Origin: Undaria pinnatifida
Lineage: Eukaryota; Sar; Phaeophyceae; Laminariales; Alariaceae
NCBI GenBank assembly: GCA_012845835.1
Contig: JABAKD010000012.1
Coordinates: forward strand, 9,413,973-9,477,972
Length of the DNA: 64,000 nt
Direction: 5' to 3'
Shown: piece by piece, positions 23,737-35,768 of the stretch
How the letters are laid out: each line of letters begins with the position of its first letter
How positions within the stretch are numbered: position 1 is the first letter of the stretch
The notes under the pieces: model-generated
The model's database searches: none
Told to the model about the DNA's origin: nothing
What the model saw: the letters and a program-made list of their open reading frames with translations, nothing else
Translations under genes and position numbers: made by a program

Positions 23737-25144
23737 CCAGGTCTGCCGAAATTGAAGGCTTGATAAGAGCAGGAACGTTCACGTTAGCAGTAAAAGTCCC
23801 AGTAGGCTGTAATGTGATTGATGCTAGATGGGTTTTCAAATGGAAGAGACTTTCTCGCCTACCGCAAATGCTGCATCTCAGCGATTCTTAGTAGCGTTGG
23901 CATGCAAGTACAACTTGGAATTACTCCACTGGGATATTGAGCAAGCGTTTGTTCAGTCGGAATTGGATCACGAGGTGTTCATGAAGTTGCCTCTTGGCTG
24001 CGGTTCGATGTCACGAAAGGTTGACCGTTTAAACAAGAGTTTGTACGGATTGAAGCAGGCATCTAGAACATTCTACAAGAGGCTAGTGTCGGACCTGAAG
24101 AGGATTGGTTTCGAGCAGTCAATGTCTGACCCTTGTGTCCTGCGTTTCATGATGGGAGACGAGGTGGTGGGGGTGGTCGCGATTCACGTGGATGATATTC
24201 TGTATGCAGGAACTAAAAATCTGGCTAAGGTGGTTGTGGAAGCACTAGGTGACTCTCTTCCTACGAAGAATTTGAGTGAGGTCAAGTTCTTCCTTGGTTG
24301 CGAATTTATTCGCGACCGCGAGGCTGGCACGATTGAGATTTCTCAAGAGAGTTACATCAGGAGTGTTCTCGAGAGATTCAATATTTGTCGCACCAGCTCC
24401 ATCCCTGCTTCCCTTGCCAACGATAACAGGTCCTTGAAGGAGGATGAGGGGGCAGGAGATGTGCCGTTCCGAGAGGTAGTGGGGAGCCTGATGTAGATCG
24501 CCAGCCAGACGAGGCCCGACATCTCGAATGCTGTGCGGGCTGTGTCGAGGCACTTTCACGGGCCAAAAAGAAGCCACTGGAAGGCAGCCCAGAGGATCCT
24601 GAATTATCTTCTGGAAACGGCGCATCTAACTCTGAAGTTCAAGCAGGACAGTTCGGTATACGTAGGCACGTTGGTGTACGTAGATACCGACTTTGCGAGC
24701 AAGGCCACTGACCGTAGATCAGTTTCGGGAGCGATGGTGTTTGTGGCTGCGATGCTTGTGGTTTGGATTTCTAGGACGCAGAAATGCATTTCACAGTCGA
24801 CTTCTGAAGCAGAGTATCTTGCGATGGGCGATGGTGTGAAGGAGGCTCTGCTTGTGAACGGAATGCTTCAGTTCCTGAGGCCTAGTAGGAAGCCTCGTAA
24901 GATCGACGTCCTTGAGGACAACGAAGGAGCGATTGCGCTTGCAGAGAATCCGCTTAGCTCGAGTAGGAGTAAGCACATCAACGTGAGGCACCACTTTCTT
25001 AGGAATTTGACCGAGGAGGGTATGATCGAGGTCACGCATGTTCCCAGCGAAAAACAGCATGCGGACATCCTCACGAAGAGTCTGCCGAGATATCTTTTTG
25101 AAGTTCACCGCGACTTTGCACTTGGCTCGAGGGATGAGGAATAG
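23737..25144 (+). pseudogene. pol: RT and RNase H, copia element 2
   Basis: A frameshift at about 23705 and an ~86-bp deletion near 23845 (the KAKARLVAKGFKQ segment of element 1 is absent) disable the start of RT. The rest is well kept: ETFSPTANAASQRFLVALAC, LYGLKQASRTFYKRL, VAIHVDDILYAG, RNase H up to HADILTKSLPR. A TAG at 24494-24496 replaces the Trp codon of SLMWIAS. Polypurine AGGAAGGG and the 3' LTR follow. Confidence 0.88.
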
Positions 25145-25220
25145 AAGTCTGAGTCGTATTTTTTTTGTTTTCTTTGATATGTATTTTTGGTCTGGTAGAT
25201 ACAACAGCCCCTAGGAAGGG

Positions 25221-25654
25221 TGTTCGTGATAGCGGCCGTGTGTATCGACTGAGTTGCGGTAGAACATCTGATTGGATGATTTGAATAGCGGAACTGTCGA
25301 TTTGAGGTTGCCGAGCTATTAGTAGCACATAGGAATACTCTTTGTGGTGCTGCGGTAGTTCGGCAGATTGTACACACCTAAGGGTTATACGTTGGACCGT
25401 AGGTGTATGTATGGTACATCGGACAATTTTCAGGTAGAATACTCCCGTATTGTTGCTAGAGGTCGGATTAACGGCTTATTACCGTGATCGGTACGTTGCA
25501 TTAGTCTGATTGTGTGCATCTTTCCGAAGTAGCGTGGAAGCTCGCAGCCTTTGTGCTCGCCCCACTCGTTCACTCCACTTCCCGACCTGTCTCTCCAAAC
25601 CAAGGTCTCATTAAAACAATATCTCTTCCTCCAGAAGTCACGGATTTACCAACA
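25221..25654 (+). repeat. 3' LTR of copia element 2
   Basis: TGTTCGTGAT...CCAACA, 434 bp, diverged from the 5' copy; includes a short extra stretch near 25320 (TAGTAG). Confidence 0.92.
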
Positions 25655-26119
25655 GATGATGGTGTCGATGGTGGTGTTCGGATGCTGGCGTAGGAGTCTG
25701 TACGGCAGTAGCGGCCGATCTTGGCGCGGTGCGCCTCGCTGGCGAAGAATCTTCTCGCAGGATAGGGGTTGTCCCAGTCGCGGCAGGAACTATTATGGAA
25801 AGCGACAAGGGGTCTGGTGTAATACGGCTGCGGGTTGTGCTCGATCGGTGGGGCTGCGGCAGACGTATGCTCACGGGGGCGGGCGAGCGGCGGCGAATCG
25901 CAGACAATCTTGAAGCCGTGGTTACCCAAGGCCGTCGGCGTAAACCATAATCGGCAGTAGTCCGAGGAGTACCTGCGGCGGCGACGGAGCAATGACGGGT
26001 CGGTCGGAGAAGACATCATTAAGAGTAATCGACACTGAGACGCCCGAGGTTTCCGATGGGGAGACGACGGGTGGCGTAAATGGCAAACCAGGAGCGCCGG
26101 CTGTCACGGCGGCTTGATC

Positions 26120-26625
26120 GGAGCTGGAAGGTGGTTCGGTGGCGGAGTCTTGAGCAGATACCTTGGCGACGGAAGCGCTGCAAGGCGAGCCGGTGGCGGG
26201 GTCTTGCACGTAGCGTTGTCCTTTAGAAAACCTGCGAGACGGTTCAACGACGGGGTCTTGAAAATAACGTGGGCCGGCGGAAGCCCTGCGGGGCGAGTCG
26301 GCGGCGGGGTCTTGAACATAATATATGGTCCGGCGGAAGCGCTGCGGGGCGAGTTGACGGCGGGGTCTTGAGCGTTACATGGGCCGGCGAAAACGCCACG
26401 GGGCGAATCAGCGGCGGGGTCTTGAACACAACGTGGGCTGGCGGAAGCGCTGCGGGGCGAGGCGAGTCGGCGGCGGCGTCTTGAACATAACGTAGGCCGG
26501 CGGAAACGCTGCGGGGCGAATGGGCGGTGGGGTGTTCAACAACACATGGGCCGGCGGAAAAGCTGCAAGGCAGGTCGGCGACGGGGTCTTAAACATTACA
26601 TGCGCCCCCGGAAGAGCTGCTGCTT
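26120..26625. repeat. 54-bp minisatellite, about nine units
   Basis: Tandem units with the core GCGGCGGGGTCTTGAACATA, each about 54 bp (18 codons). On + this reads GGGVLNITWAGGSAAGRV; on - it reads HVMFKTPPPTRPAALPPA. Some units carry short extra stretches, so the frame shifts. Both strands stay open because of period and composition, and no start or splice context makes either convincing as a gene. Two copies of a ~25-bp unit (CACCTGAGTTACGTTTT) follow at 26639-26690. Confidence 0.8.
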
Positions 26626-26699
26626 TCTCCACCCCCCGTCACCTGAGTTACGTTTTGGCCCCGTCACCTGAGTTACGTTTTGTCCTCCGTAGAGCCCGT

Positions 26700-28340
26700 C
26701 GGACTTGAACGGAAGAAGCAGTCTCAAGAAACCGCGCCAGCCAGAGACATCGTGCCGGGGATTGCATGGTACTGCTGTGCTGCTGGTTTCGAGTACCTGG
26801 TATGAAACTGCGTCTAGGGCCACATGCGTGCTGAACGTCGTTAGGTTTGCCGCTGGCCTGTTGTCTTCTGGTATATCCAGCCCGACCATGATGTATGTGC
26901 TGTCCTTGGCGAAGCGGAATTTGAGGCTGGATATATAGTCTATAGTCTATATATATATGATAGTTTGCCTCTTCGCATCAGTCTGCCGCTAGCCACTATA
27001 AATAACAAGTTCGACGTGGTTCATCGTCATCCACGCTATCCTTTTCTTATTCCCCTTCTGAAAGACGCAAGGGGCTTCGGGGGGCAGATAATCCCGCCAG
27101 CTGGCCAATTATGTAATTTATGGACTTCAGGATGCTGCTGCAATAGATTCAGCCCCCTTGCGAAGAACTCCCATGAAGACAAGCGATCGTCGATGATGTC
27201 TCTCAAGGTGCTGACGCATGCACGGGCTCGTTCCCTGCACTAGAGCTATCACAGTATGTGCTCGCACTACTGCTGCTTGCTGCTGCGCGAAGACGATAGA
27301 TGGAGAAAGTCTCCACCATTCCTTGTCCTGTGGAAACATATAGCAAGATCCGCCCCACAGGGATCGGAAATCCGCTGGTGGTCCAAGCCTCTGGGAGCCG
27401 GCCTCGGTATCGGTCGTACGCGCCCATTGATGTGGTTACATGTATAGACTAGACTATGTTTCAAGATCTGCTGTCAGCAGCAACGAGCAGACAGTAGGCA
27501 TTAGGCACGTAATCTCGCACCCTCGATCCTGCTGTTCTCCATACCTCGCGGCTCTATCGGCGGCGCCGTTCAACCATGTGCCATGTGATCCCGTATGTAC
27601 CCCGTGTGACGATGACAGTGGAGCGCACCGGCGCCGGTTATGACTTGTGACCTCCCGAGAGAGTTTTCCATGCCAAAAGGTAGCTCCCTCGCCCGCTTCC
27701 CCGCGAAAGCAGAGCGTGATAGCACGATCGGAGGCTTCCCGAGTGGGTCTTGCACTTACTTGAGAAAGTTGGTTACTCTCCTATGATAGGAGCAGCCCCT
27801 ACCGGCAAAATTCCGTGCGTTGTGGACAAAAGAGCACAGCACAACAAACCCTTACCCCATGGAGATATAATACTGCTGTGAACTTTACGACACACCAGAT
27901 TACACTTGGACGACCTGGTCTTTGGAAACCTGAAGACCTGATCACACACCATCAGGAACGAGACGTTTAACCAAAAACAGTCAGGCATTTAGACCCCCGA
28001 TCAATCATGCCACGGATACGGGGTAAACGTAGACCCCCACGACCATTTAAATGGGACGATGCATCTCCCTCAGGGATAATGCGAAATGCATTTGTACGAA
28101 CTAGACAGGCAGTGATGTCTACCCATCCTGCGCTAAAAAGGATTTGGAGGATTCGGAATGCTTGGTTGGCAAAGGGTAAGGGGGAAAAAGGGGGATTTGC
28201 CACCAGGAGCACTTTGCCAGCAAAAGAGAGGGAAAACATTTCAAAAATGGCGCGTTGTTCCCGGCCCAGGTATCATGCCAAAACATGGTATGCCCACGGA
28301 AACAACGAACGTTACTGAGTCCAAATCACGCCTGAATGCA
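26700..28340. other. No gene recognised
   Basis: Short open frames only, without known motifs. A TA-rich patch (TATAGTCTATATATATATGA) lies at about 26939-26959. Confidence 0.4.
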
Positions 28341-28349
28341 AGTGCTAGT

Positions 28350-29135
28350 CGTTTTTTTTTTTTTTTTTTTCCTCCTTTCTCACTTTCCTTCAAACGAACC
28401 ACAACGAAATCCGCCAGAGTATTAAACACTTCCACGTGCTGGAGATCCCGCTGCTGCAATTCACCCCCTTCCCCCGCCCCCCCCCCCCCCCCCACACCCT
28501 TCCCTCACCAGATATTGGACTTACAGACTTCACTTGATAAACTGATGCATTACCTTCCACGAATTTCATAGTTTCCGTCCACAGACTGACTAACACCACC
28601 CTGTTGACCCGGATAGCTACACTGTAGTTGCAAGTGGAGTCGCCGAAACATCCCAAAACCTCCCACAACTCATCACATGTCACCCACCAACATGACGGGA
28701 TACTCAATGAGCAGACTACCTATACATACAAACGCTTTCTTGCAAAATTCCCCCCCCCCCTCCCCCCCCCCCCCCCCCTTTTTCTTAAATCCTAGCCTCA
28801 CTCCGTGTTTCGATTCAACCCACACCGTCTAGCAAAATAATTAATACACACATAGTCAAACTGTGAAGAGTAACGGTATTATAAGTGTATTATGATACCG
28901 CTACAACCCATAGTTGTCAAGGCTGGTTACTGCATGTCTATCTTCAGGGATAAATATGCATTCAACCATACTTGACAAAATCCGCGAGGGGGAACGTTGA
29001 AATTCCCAAACGTCCCTCGCAACTTCGTTTTTAGCCCCCCGAAGCAGTTTTCTCGGCGTACAAAAATACGTTTTGCAGATATACACAACAGCCCCCCCTT
29101 TCCCCCCCTCCCCCCCTTCCCCCCCCCCCCAACCA
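28350..29135. repeat. Homopolymer-rich stretch with a repeat-family copy
   Basis: T run at about 28352-28371 and C runs near 28477-28494, 28749-28780 and 29093-29131. In between, 28505-28650 is a diverged copy of the repeat seen at 32640-32800 (CAAGATTCACTTGATAAA, CACCCTGTTGACCC, CTACACTGTAGTTGCAAG). No gene. Confidence 0.7.
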
Positions 29136-29164
29136 CTGTACACCAATATATATATATCTTCGAA

Positions 29165-29535
29165 AACACGATTCTAATACAATACGATAATGAAGTCTAG
29201 AACATCAAACAAAAAGTACGTGTAGCAAAAACCACGTGGTTGCAAAACAAACAAAACAAAATAATATGTATTCGAAAACACCAACCTGATACAATACGAT
29301 AACGAAACCTAGAACATCAACCAAAACGTACACGTGTAGCAAAAACTACGCGGTTACAAAATAATATGTATTCGAAAACACCACTCCGAAACAACACGAT
29401 AACAAAGTCTAGAACATAAACCAAAACATATACGTGTAGCATCAAAAACGCGGAAAGCACCACTTTCAAACAATACGATAACCAAGTCTAGAATATCAAC
29501 CAAAACATACGTGAAACAAAAACCACGCGGACACA
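29165..29535. repeat. ~95-110-bp A-rich tandem repeat, about four units
   Basis: Units begin near TACGATAA..AAGTCTAGAACATCAACC and include ACGTGTAGCAAAAACCACGCGG and TATGTATTCGAAAACACC. They are imperfect and no coding frame is kept. Confidence 0.7.
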
Positions 29536-30304
29536 CGACACACTAAAACCATATATACGTCCGCATACGAACACCAGTCAAAAGATGGAACCCATATACC
29601 CTGGGTTCCAAATTGAGGTCCCTACGAGTCAGAAACATCACATAGTCCACATAAAGTCTTTACACAAACCTAAAAATGCGACACAACTGCTCGTTGCCAA
29701 ATGACAGGTTCATCAAGAACGCAAGAACAAACAGAACGAGAGACACGGTAATCGAAGCAGCGCAAATCATTATAGCATTCGCCCACCACATCACCTCCTT
29801 TGAAATTGGTTTTGGGCATCAGCGAACTGGGTCCAACGCATGCCCGTAGTGTCTTAGGTGGAGTGAGGAGCGGTAGTAAAAATCAAGTGCGCTGCTCGAT
29901 AACCTGTTCCTGACCGTCGGTATACTGAACAATCTTCGGGCGCGTCTTCTCTGTGTCAGGTGTGTGAGGAATTTCTTTGTCGTTTTTCAAGCAAGCGGTT
30001 GCGTTGGCATGTACTACCTGGCTTGATGTAAAGGAAAGGAACACCACTCAGCGATCATCTACTACACGTTAGGGCATGTTTTCATGAACACCACTAACAA
30101 GAGCACCAGACATGGACGCGACATCTACAGGACCACAACATCTTCGACTCGACAGTGGGGAGAAAACAGGACGTATAAGCGTACACTATAGTCTATAATG
30201 ATGTGAAAAGTAAGTACAGACAGGGATGTTAACACTGCGGTAAACCACACGACCAACCTATTACGCAGAGTATTTCGTGCCTCCATCCGCTTACATGATT
30301 GCCT

Positions 30305-30770
30305 GACAACCTCTACCATACCAAACGCAGTAGCATATGCCTAACGAAGTAAAGTCACCCTCGCGTTCAATAGTGGTGACCTCGCATTTCCACGTGAGAC
30401 AACCTTTACGAAACGCAGTAGCATATGCCTGACGAAGTAAAGTCACCCTCGCGTTCAATAGTGACATCGCATATATATGACGTTGCATGCCCACTTCAAC
30501 TGCTGTATTTGTAAGATGTATCTCTGTCCTGGAATTGGCGACCTCAGAGCCCCACAGCGGCACGGTAAAAATCATGGACGTGAAATCGTACATTTGAGAC
30601 AATAATAAGTTGAAAAAGAAGCACAGGCAGACCTGATAAAATTGCGATAAACCACACTGCCGACCCATCGCATACCCTCCTGAGACGACCTCTACGAAAC
30701 ACAGTAGTACCATATACCTAACGAAGTAAAGTCACCCTCGCGATCAATAGTGATGACATCGCATATATTA
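30305..30770. repeat. Three copies of a ~75-bp repeat
   Basis: The segment CATATGCCTAACGAAGTAAA followed by GTCACCCTCGCGTTCAATAG occurs at about 30325, 30420 and 30705, with different spacing. No gene. Confidence 0.75.
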
Positions 30771-32926
30771 TAAAAAATGAAAATACACTCCAGCTGTGAG
30801 ATCGAAGATTTCGTCGAAACTCATCTTTGCAAGCTGTGTGTGATACTCCGATCGCGCGCATTACGAGTTGTGTGTCCTCATTAAGGATATAGGTCGGCGA
30901 CTCCCCTTACAACTACAGTGTAGCTATCAGGGTCAACAGGGTGATTTTAGTCAGTCTGTGCGCTGAAACTATGAAACCCGTTTCTGAGGGGGACAAAATC
31001 TGACAGCTGTGAAGGGAAATGTATCCTTTTATCAAGTGAATCTTGTAAGTCGAATAACCGGTGAGGGGGGTGGGGCGGAGTTTTGAAGGACGTGGGGGCC
31101 TGGTTTTGATCAAAAGCGAGCGGGTTTGGAGGGGGGGGGGGGGGGGGAAAGGGGGCAATTTGTGCTTGTAAGCTATAAATCCTTTCGAGGGAATAAATCT
31201 GACGGTTTTGGCACCAGTATAATATTGGGGGCGGGGGGGGGGGGTGGGGCGGGGGGGGGGGGGGGGAGGGGCGGGGGGGGGCAGCTCAATATGTGCCTGG
31301 ATACTATACATTATTTTGAGGGGATAAATGTGACGGTTTTGGAAATAATACATCAGTTTATCATGTATATCCTGGGGCAAGTCGTACAATCAGTGAGTAA
31401 AGAGAGGGTGGAGTGTTCGAGGGGGTGGGGTTGGGATGGGTTGGGGGGGAGGTGGGGGGTGTGGGGGCGGGGGGGGGGGGGCGGGGGGGGGGGGGGGAGG
31501 AAGGGCTTTAAGTGAGGGGTTTGTTATACGTGTGGTGCTAGGTCTAGGCGATGGTGCGGGTGATGGGGAAGAAGGGGGCGTTCGAGGCGGGGGGGGGGGG
31601 GGGAACACAGCGGCATGGATGGCTCTCGAAAGATGATGAGGTGATATCCTGTGCGTGAAGGGTTTATTAATGTGGCGGATTTCGATATTTGGTGGGGGCG
31701 TTTGAGTAATGGAGAGCAAGAGGGGGGGGGGGGGGGGGGGNNNNNNNNNNNNNNNNNNNNNNNNNNNNNNNNNNNNNNNNNNNNNNNNNNNNNNNNNNNN
31801 NNNNNNNNNNNNNNNNNNNNNNNNNNNNNNNNNNNNNNNNNNNNNNNNNNNNNNNNNNNNNNNNNNNNNNNNNNNNNNNNNNNNNNNNNNNNNNNNNNNN
31901 NNNNNNNNNNNNNNNNNNNNNNNNNNNNNNNNNNNNNNNNNNNNNNNNNNNNNNNNNNNNNNNNNNNNNNNNNNNNNNNNNNNNNNNNNNNNNNNNNNNN
32001 NNNNNNNNNNNNNNNNNNNNNNNNNNNNNNNNNNNNNNNNNNNNNNNNNNNNNNNNNNNNNNNNNNNNNNNNNNNNNNNNNNNNNNNNNNNNNNNNNNNN
32101 NNNNNNNNNNNNNNNNNNNNNNNNNNNNNNNNNNNNNNNNNNNNNNNNNNNNNNNNNNNNNNNNNNNNNNNNNNNNNNNNNNNNNNNNNNNNNNNNNNNN
32201 NNNNNNNNNNNNNNNNNNNNNNNNNNNNNNNNNNNNNNNNCCACCACCTCCCCCCCCCCCCCAACCCATCCCAACCCACCCCCTCGAGCACTCCACCCTC
32301 TCTCTACTCACTGATTGTACGACTTACCCCAGGATATACATGATAAACTGATGCATTATTTCCAAAACCGTCACATTTATCCCCTCAAAATAATGTATAG
32401 TATCCAGGCACATATTGAGCTGCCCCACACGCCCCCCCCCCCGCCCCAACCCCCCCCCCCCCCCCCCCAATAATATACTGGTGCCAAAACCGTCAGATTT
32501 ATCCCCTTGAAAGGATTATAACTTACTACATGTATACATTTCCCCCCCCCTTTCCCCCCCCCCTCCAAACCCGCTCGCTTTTGATCAAAACCAGGCCCCC
32601 ACGTCCTTCAAAACTCCGCCCCCCCCCCCTCACCGGTTATTCGACTTACAAGATTCACTTGATAAAAGGATACATTTCCCTCCACAGCTGTCAGATTTTG
32701 TCCCCCTCAGAAACGGGTTTTATAGTTTCAGCGCACAGACTGACTAAAATCACCCTGTTGACCCTGATAGCTACACTGTAGTTGCAAGGGGAGTCGCCGA
32801 CCTATATCCTTAATGAGGACACACAACTCGTAATGCGCGCGATCGGAGTATCACACACAGCTTGCAAAGATGAGTTTCGAACGAAATCTTCGATCTCACA
32901 GCTGGAGTGTATTTTCATTTTTATAA
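30769..32926. repeat. Large inverted duplication around the assembly gap
   Basis: 30769-31460 and 32241-32926 are reverse complements over about 690 bp, with scattered differences (for example near 31155-31180 against 32520-32545). The centre holds G/C homopolymers and a run of 500 N. Because the arms are not identical, a true inverted duplication is more likely than a simple assembly mirror. Open frames across the N and poly-G stretches are meaningless. Confidence 0.8.
31741..32240. other. Assembly gap, 500 N
   Basis: Exactly 500 N, which usually marks a gap of unknown size. The poly-G on the left and C-rich start on the right suggest sequencing failed in the homopolymers. Confidence 0.99.
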
Positions 32927-33162
32927 TACTGCTCTTGTACTGCTGTATGTCATCTAACAACAAACAAAAATCAACGGGAATCACATTCAGCTCAATAAAC
33001 AACAAATCAACAAATCAAAGTTTCCAGAGAAGGGTTTCGTGGATATTCCGAAGGCGTCTTGCCAAAGATCGATTGCTTTCAAAACCAGAAATCTTGCCAC
33101 AGCGACTGCTGTGTCGCTCGTGGCCGTCACATACTCCGACTTTACACTCAACTCGCAAGCAT

Positions 33163-33328
33163 TATGAACGGAAATGGAGGAGAGAAGCGAAAGGCGGACG
33201 AGATGGAGTCGGACTCTATGGAGGTTCCCTTGGGAGAGCTCAGAGAAGTCGCCGAGAAAGCAGGTGAAGAAGCAGAAACGGCGAAAAAGCCTGGCGATGT
33301 TTCGCAGCCCCTAATTTATCTTTCATGA
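33163..33328 (+). CDS. Short charged ORF, possible exon, function unknown
   Basis: ATG at 33163 opens MNGNGGEKRKADEMESDSME followed by VPLGELREVAEKAGEEAETA and a stop at 33326-33328. It is Lys/Glu-rich with a KRK cluster and looks helical. It could be the first exon of an unidentified gene or a degenerate gene-family copy. I see no partner exon. Base composition differs from the AT-rich surroundings, which is the main reason to list it. Confidence 0.3.
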
Positions 33329-34041
33329 TATGTTGCGATTTGCGAAGCACGTCGGCCTACCGAGCCGAGCCAGGTGTGGAGCAGTCCTTAACACAAAGAT
33401 GCTGTCCTTCCTAGGCGAGCGAAGTGATACATACTACACTGTCACAGCAATGGAAAGCGAATAATGCAATCAATTGCATGTCGAAAGAAGAAGCGCATTT
33501 TTTTTTTTTTTTTTTTTCATCCTCCGGCGGATGGGGAAAAATAAAGCTTTGGCTCACCACGTATTTTCATACGCGTCGTGTGTCGATTTAACTCAGCTGC
33601 TTTCGCCGCCCAACGCTAGCTGGCGCACCCTTCGGGTCCCATTGTAGGTATAGCGTAAGCTGTCCCTATCAGTGGTCTTCGTTACAACCCCGGCAGCGCA
33701 AGCTGAATGTTCCGTGTTCCATGGTCTGTATCATACATGCCAGAACCGTGACCCACGAGCACGTGCGGTATATCATAGCGCGCGATGAGATCATGTGTGA
33801 TCATGTGACGACCACACATGGATGAATGCTCACATGTACAGTACTCAAAATGATTGGACATCCTTTTTTGCTTTTTTTCATTTCCCTCCGGGATCACATC
33901 TCTAGAAAGCCTGCCCTCTCGGCCGCAGCTGGGTGCCTACTAGCAAACTGCTCGTACTCGTACTCGTAGATACTACGTACTGAAACCAAGTCATACAAAG
34001 ATGTGGAAGATGGAATAATGAAAAGCATGAGCTTGAAATTT

Positions 34042-35768
34042 CCAGGGCTTTTCACGGGTCGGGTCAAATCTCACGGGTCGGGTCAGCTGACCCGACCCGA
34101 CCCGTGAGAATTTCGAGACGTCATGACCCGACCCGACCCAACCCGCGAGAATTTCGAGACGTCTTGACCCGACCCGACCCGACCCGCGAGATTTTGAAAA
34201 CCTCGTGACCCGACCCGACCCGACCCGCGAGGTTTCGAAATCCTCCTCACCCGACCCCACCCGACCCGCCACATTTCGGGTGACCCGCCAGATGCGGGTG
34301 TCATGCGGGTCAGGTCGACTTGACCCGTGACATTTCTCACGGGTCAAAGTCGAAAGTCACGGGTCAAAGCAAACACCTCGGTCGGTTGGTTGGTCCTTGG
34401 TCCCTCGGACTTTTCCCAGTATGTCGTGTTCTCTGGGTGTTTTACCGGCATTGTTTGCAGCTGATGATTATGTCATGTGGTGTGCGCGCGAAAAATGAGA
34501 AAGAAATCGCAACCCACATGCATGGGCATGCCCGTACCGCTAGACCTCCGGGTCGACCCGACGAGCGACCCGACGAGCGAGCTAGAGTTATTAGTTATAA
34601 GTGCAATCTCTGGCCCCGGCAAGCAGCCTCGCTGAGCCGCCTCCGGCAGCAAGCCCACAACTGGGGAGGTGGATCTGTCAGCAGGGGCTGCGATCCGCGA
34701 GGATGCGTTGTCTGCTGCTGGTGCTTGCTGCTGCCAGGGTGCTGCTGCTGCTGTGCTGCTGCTGCTGTGCTGCTGCTGCTGCTGCTTCGACGACGACTGC
34801 TTTTCTTGCTTTTTTACGTTTGGTCACATTTCGTACTGGTATGATAATTCTCGAGCTAGCTACTACTGCTGTATCTATCTCCTATCTGTCCAGTCTCCAG
34901 CCCCGGCAAGCAGCCTAGCTGAGCCGCCTCCGGCAGCAAGCTCACAACTGGGGCGGTGGGTCTGTCAGCAGGGGCTGCGATCCGCGAGAATTCGGGGCCT
35001 GCTGCTGCTGCTTGCTGCTGCCAGTGCTTGCTGCTGCCAGTGCTGCTGCTGCTGCTGCTTCGACGACGACTGCCCTTCGTTGCCTTTTTATGTTTGGTCA
35101 CATTTCGTACTGGTATGACCGTAATATTACTACTGTTGTTACGGCTTCAGCAGGTACGGGATTCGCGTTACGCTGCTGTATGGCTTGGTACGAGTAGCTA
35201 GGGGTACTGCCTGGTGATTGTTCTGCACACTGTGATGACATTGTATGATCGGAGCATCGGCACGAGGGAGGCAGGAAGCGGAAATGTCTGTATTTTTGCG
35301 GACCCGCGGGCCCGACCCGCGAGGCGCCTGCACGGCATCAATGGCTCTCAGCTCTAAGTTTGAAAAAGGCGAATCCGCGGGCCAGATCCGGGGGTTTGAC
35401 CCACGGGTCAGCCCAAAACAACTCGCGGGTCATTATGGCTTGACCCGCGAAATGACGAAATGACCCGTATCTCGCGGGTCATGACCCGACCCGACCCGCG
35501 AGATTTTGAAAACCTCTTGACCCGACCGGACCCGACCCGCGAGATTTTGAAGCCTCTTGACCCGACCCGACCCGACCATCGAGATTTTGAAACCTCTTGA
35601 CCCGACCCGACCCGACCCGCGAGATTTTGAAAACCTCTTGACCCGACCCGACCCGACCCGTGAGATTTTAAAACGTAATGGCCCGACCCGAACCGACCCG
35701 ACCCGCGAGATTTCGAAACCCCCTTGACCCGACCCGCGGGTCGGGTCATGACCCGTGAAAAGCCCTGG
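34042..35768 (+). mobile_element. GGGTC-rich terminal-inverted-repeat element, left copy
   Basis: Begins CCAGGGCTTTTCACGGGTC and ends GACCCGTGAAAAGCCCTGG, a perfect 19-bp terminal inverted repeat. Inside each end are arrays of GGGTC/GACCC with spacers like GCGAGATTTTGAAAACCTC. The centre holds a tandem pair of ~290-bp units (34600-34890, 34893-35150) with CTG runs. A CAGGG terminus and GGGTC arrays recall non-autonomous hAT elements, but I found no clear 8-bp duplication. No transposase frame is seen. Confidence 0.65.

Larger units (their letters stand above)
19732..25654 (+). mobile_element. Ty1/copia element 2, older and frameshifted
   Basis: LTRs 19732-20159 (428 bp) and 25221-25654 (434 bp) differ by roughly 15-20 substitutions and a short indel, so the copy is older than element 1. 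Flanks (GTATG and GATGA) show no target duplication. The interior keeps gag, zinc knuckle, protease, integrase, RT and RNase H in copia order but is broken by frameshifts, deletions and stops. Its proteins closely resemble element 1, while the LTR is about 100 bp shorter, so the two are sister subfamilies. Confidence 0.93.

Noticed and set aside
19732-25654. Target-site duplication for copia element 2
   Set aside because: Flanks GTATG and GATGA do not match; mutation or recombination is likely.
31390-32343. Long open frames on both strands across 31390-32343
   Set aside because: They consist of N and of poly-G/poly-C translated as Gly or Pro.
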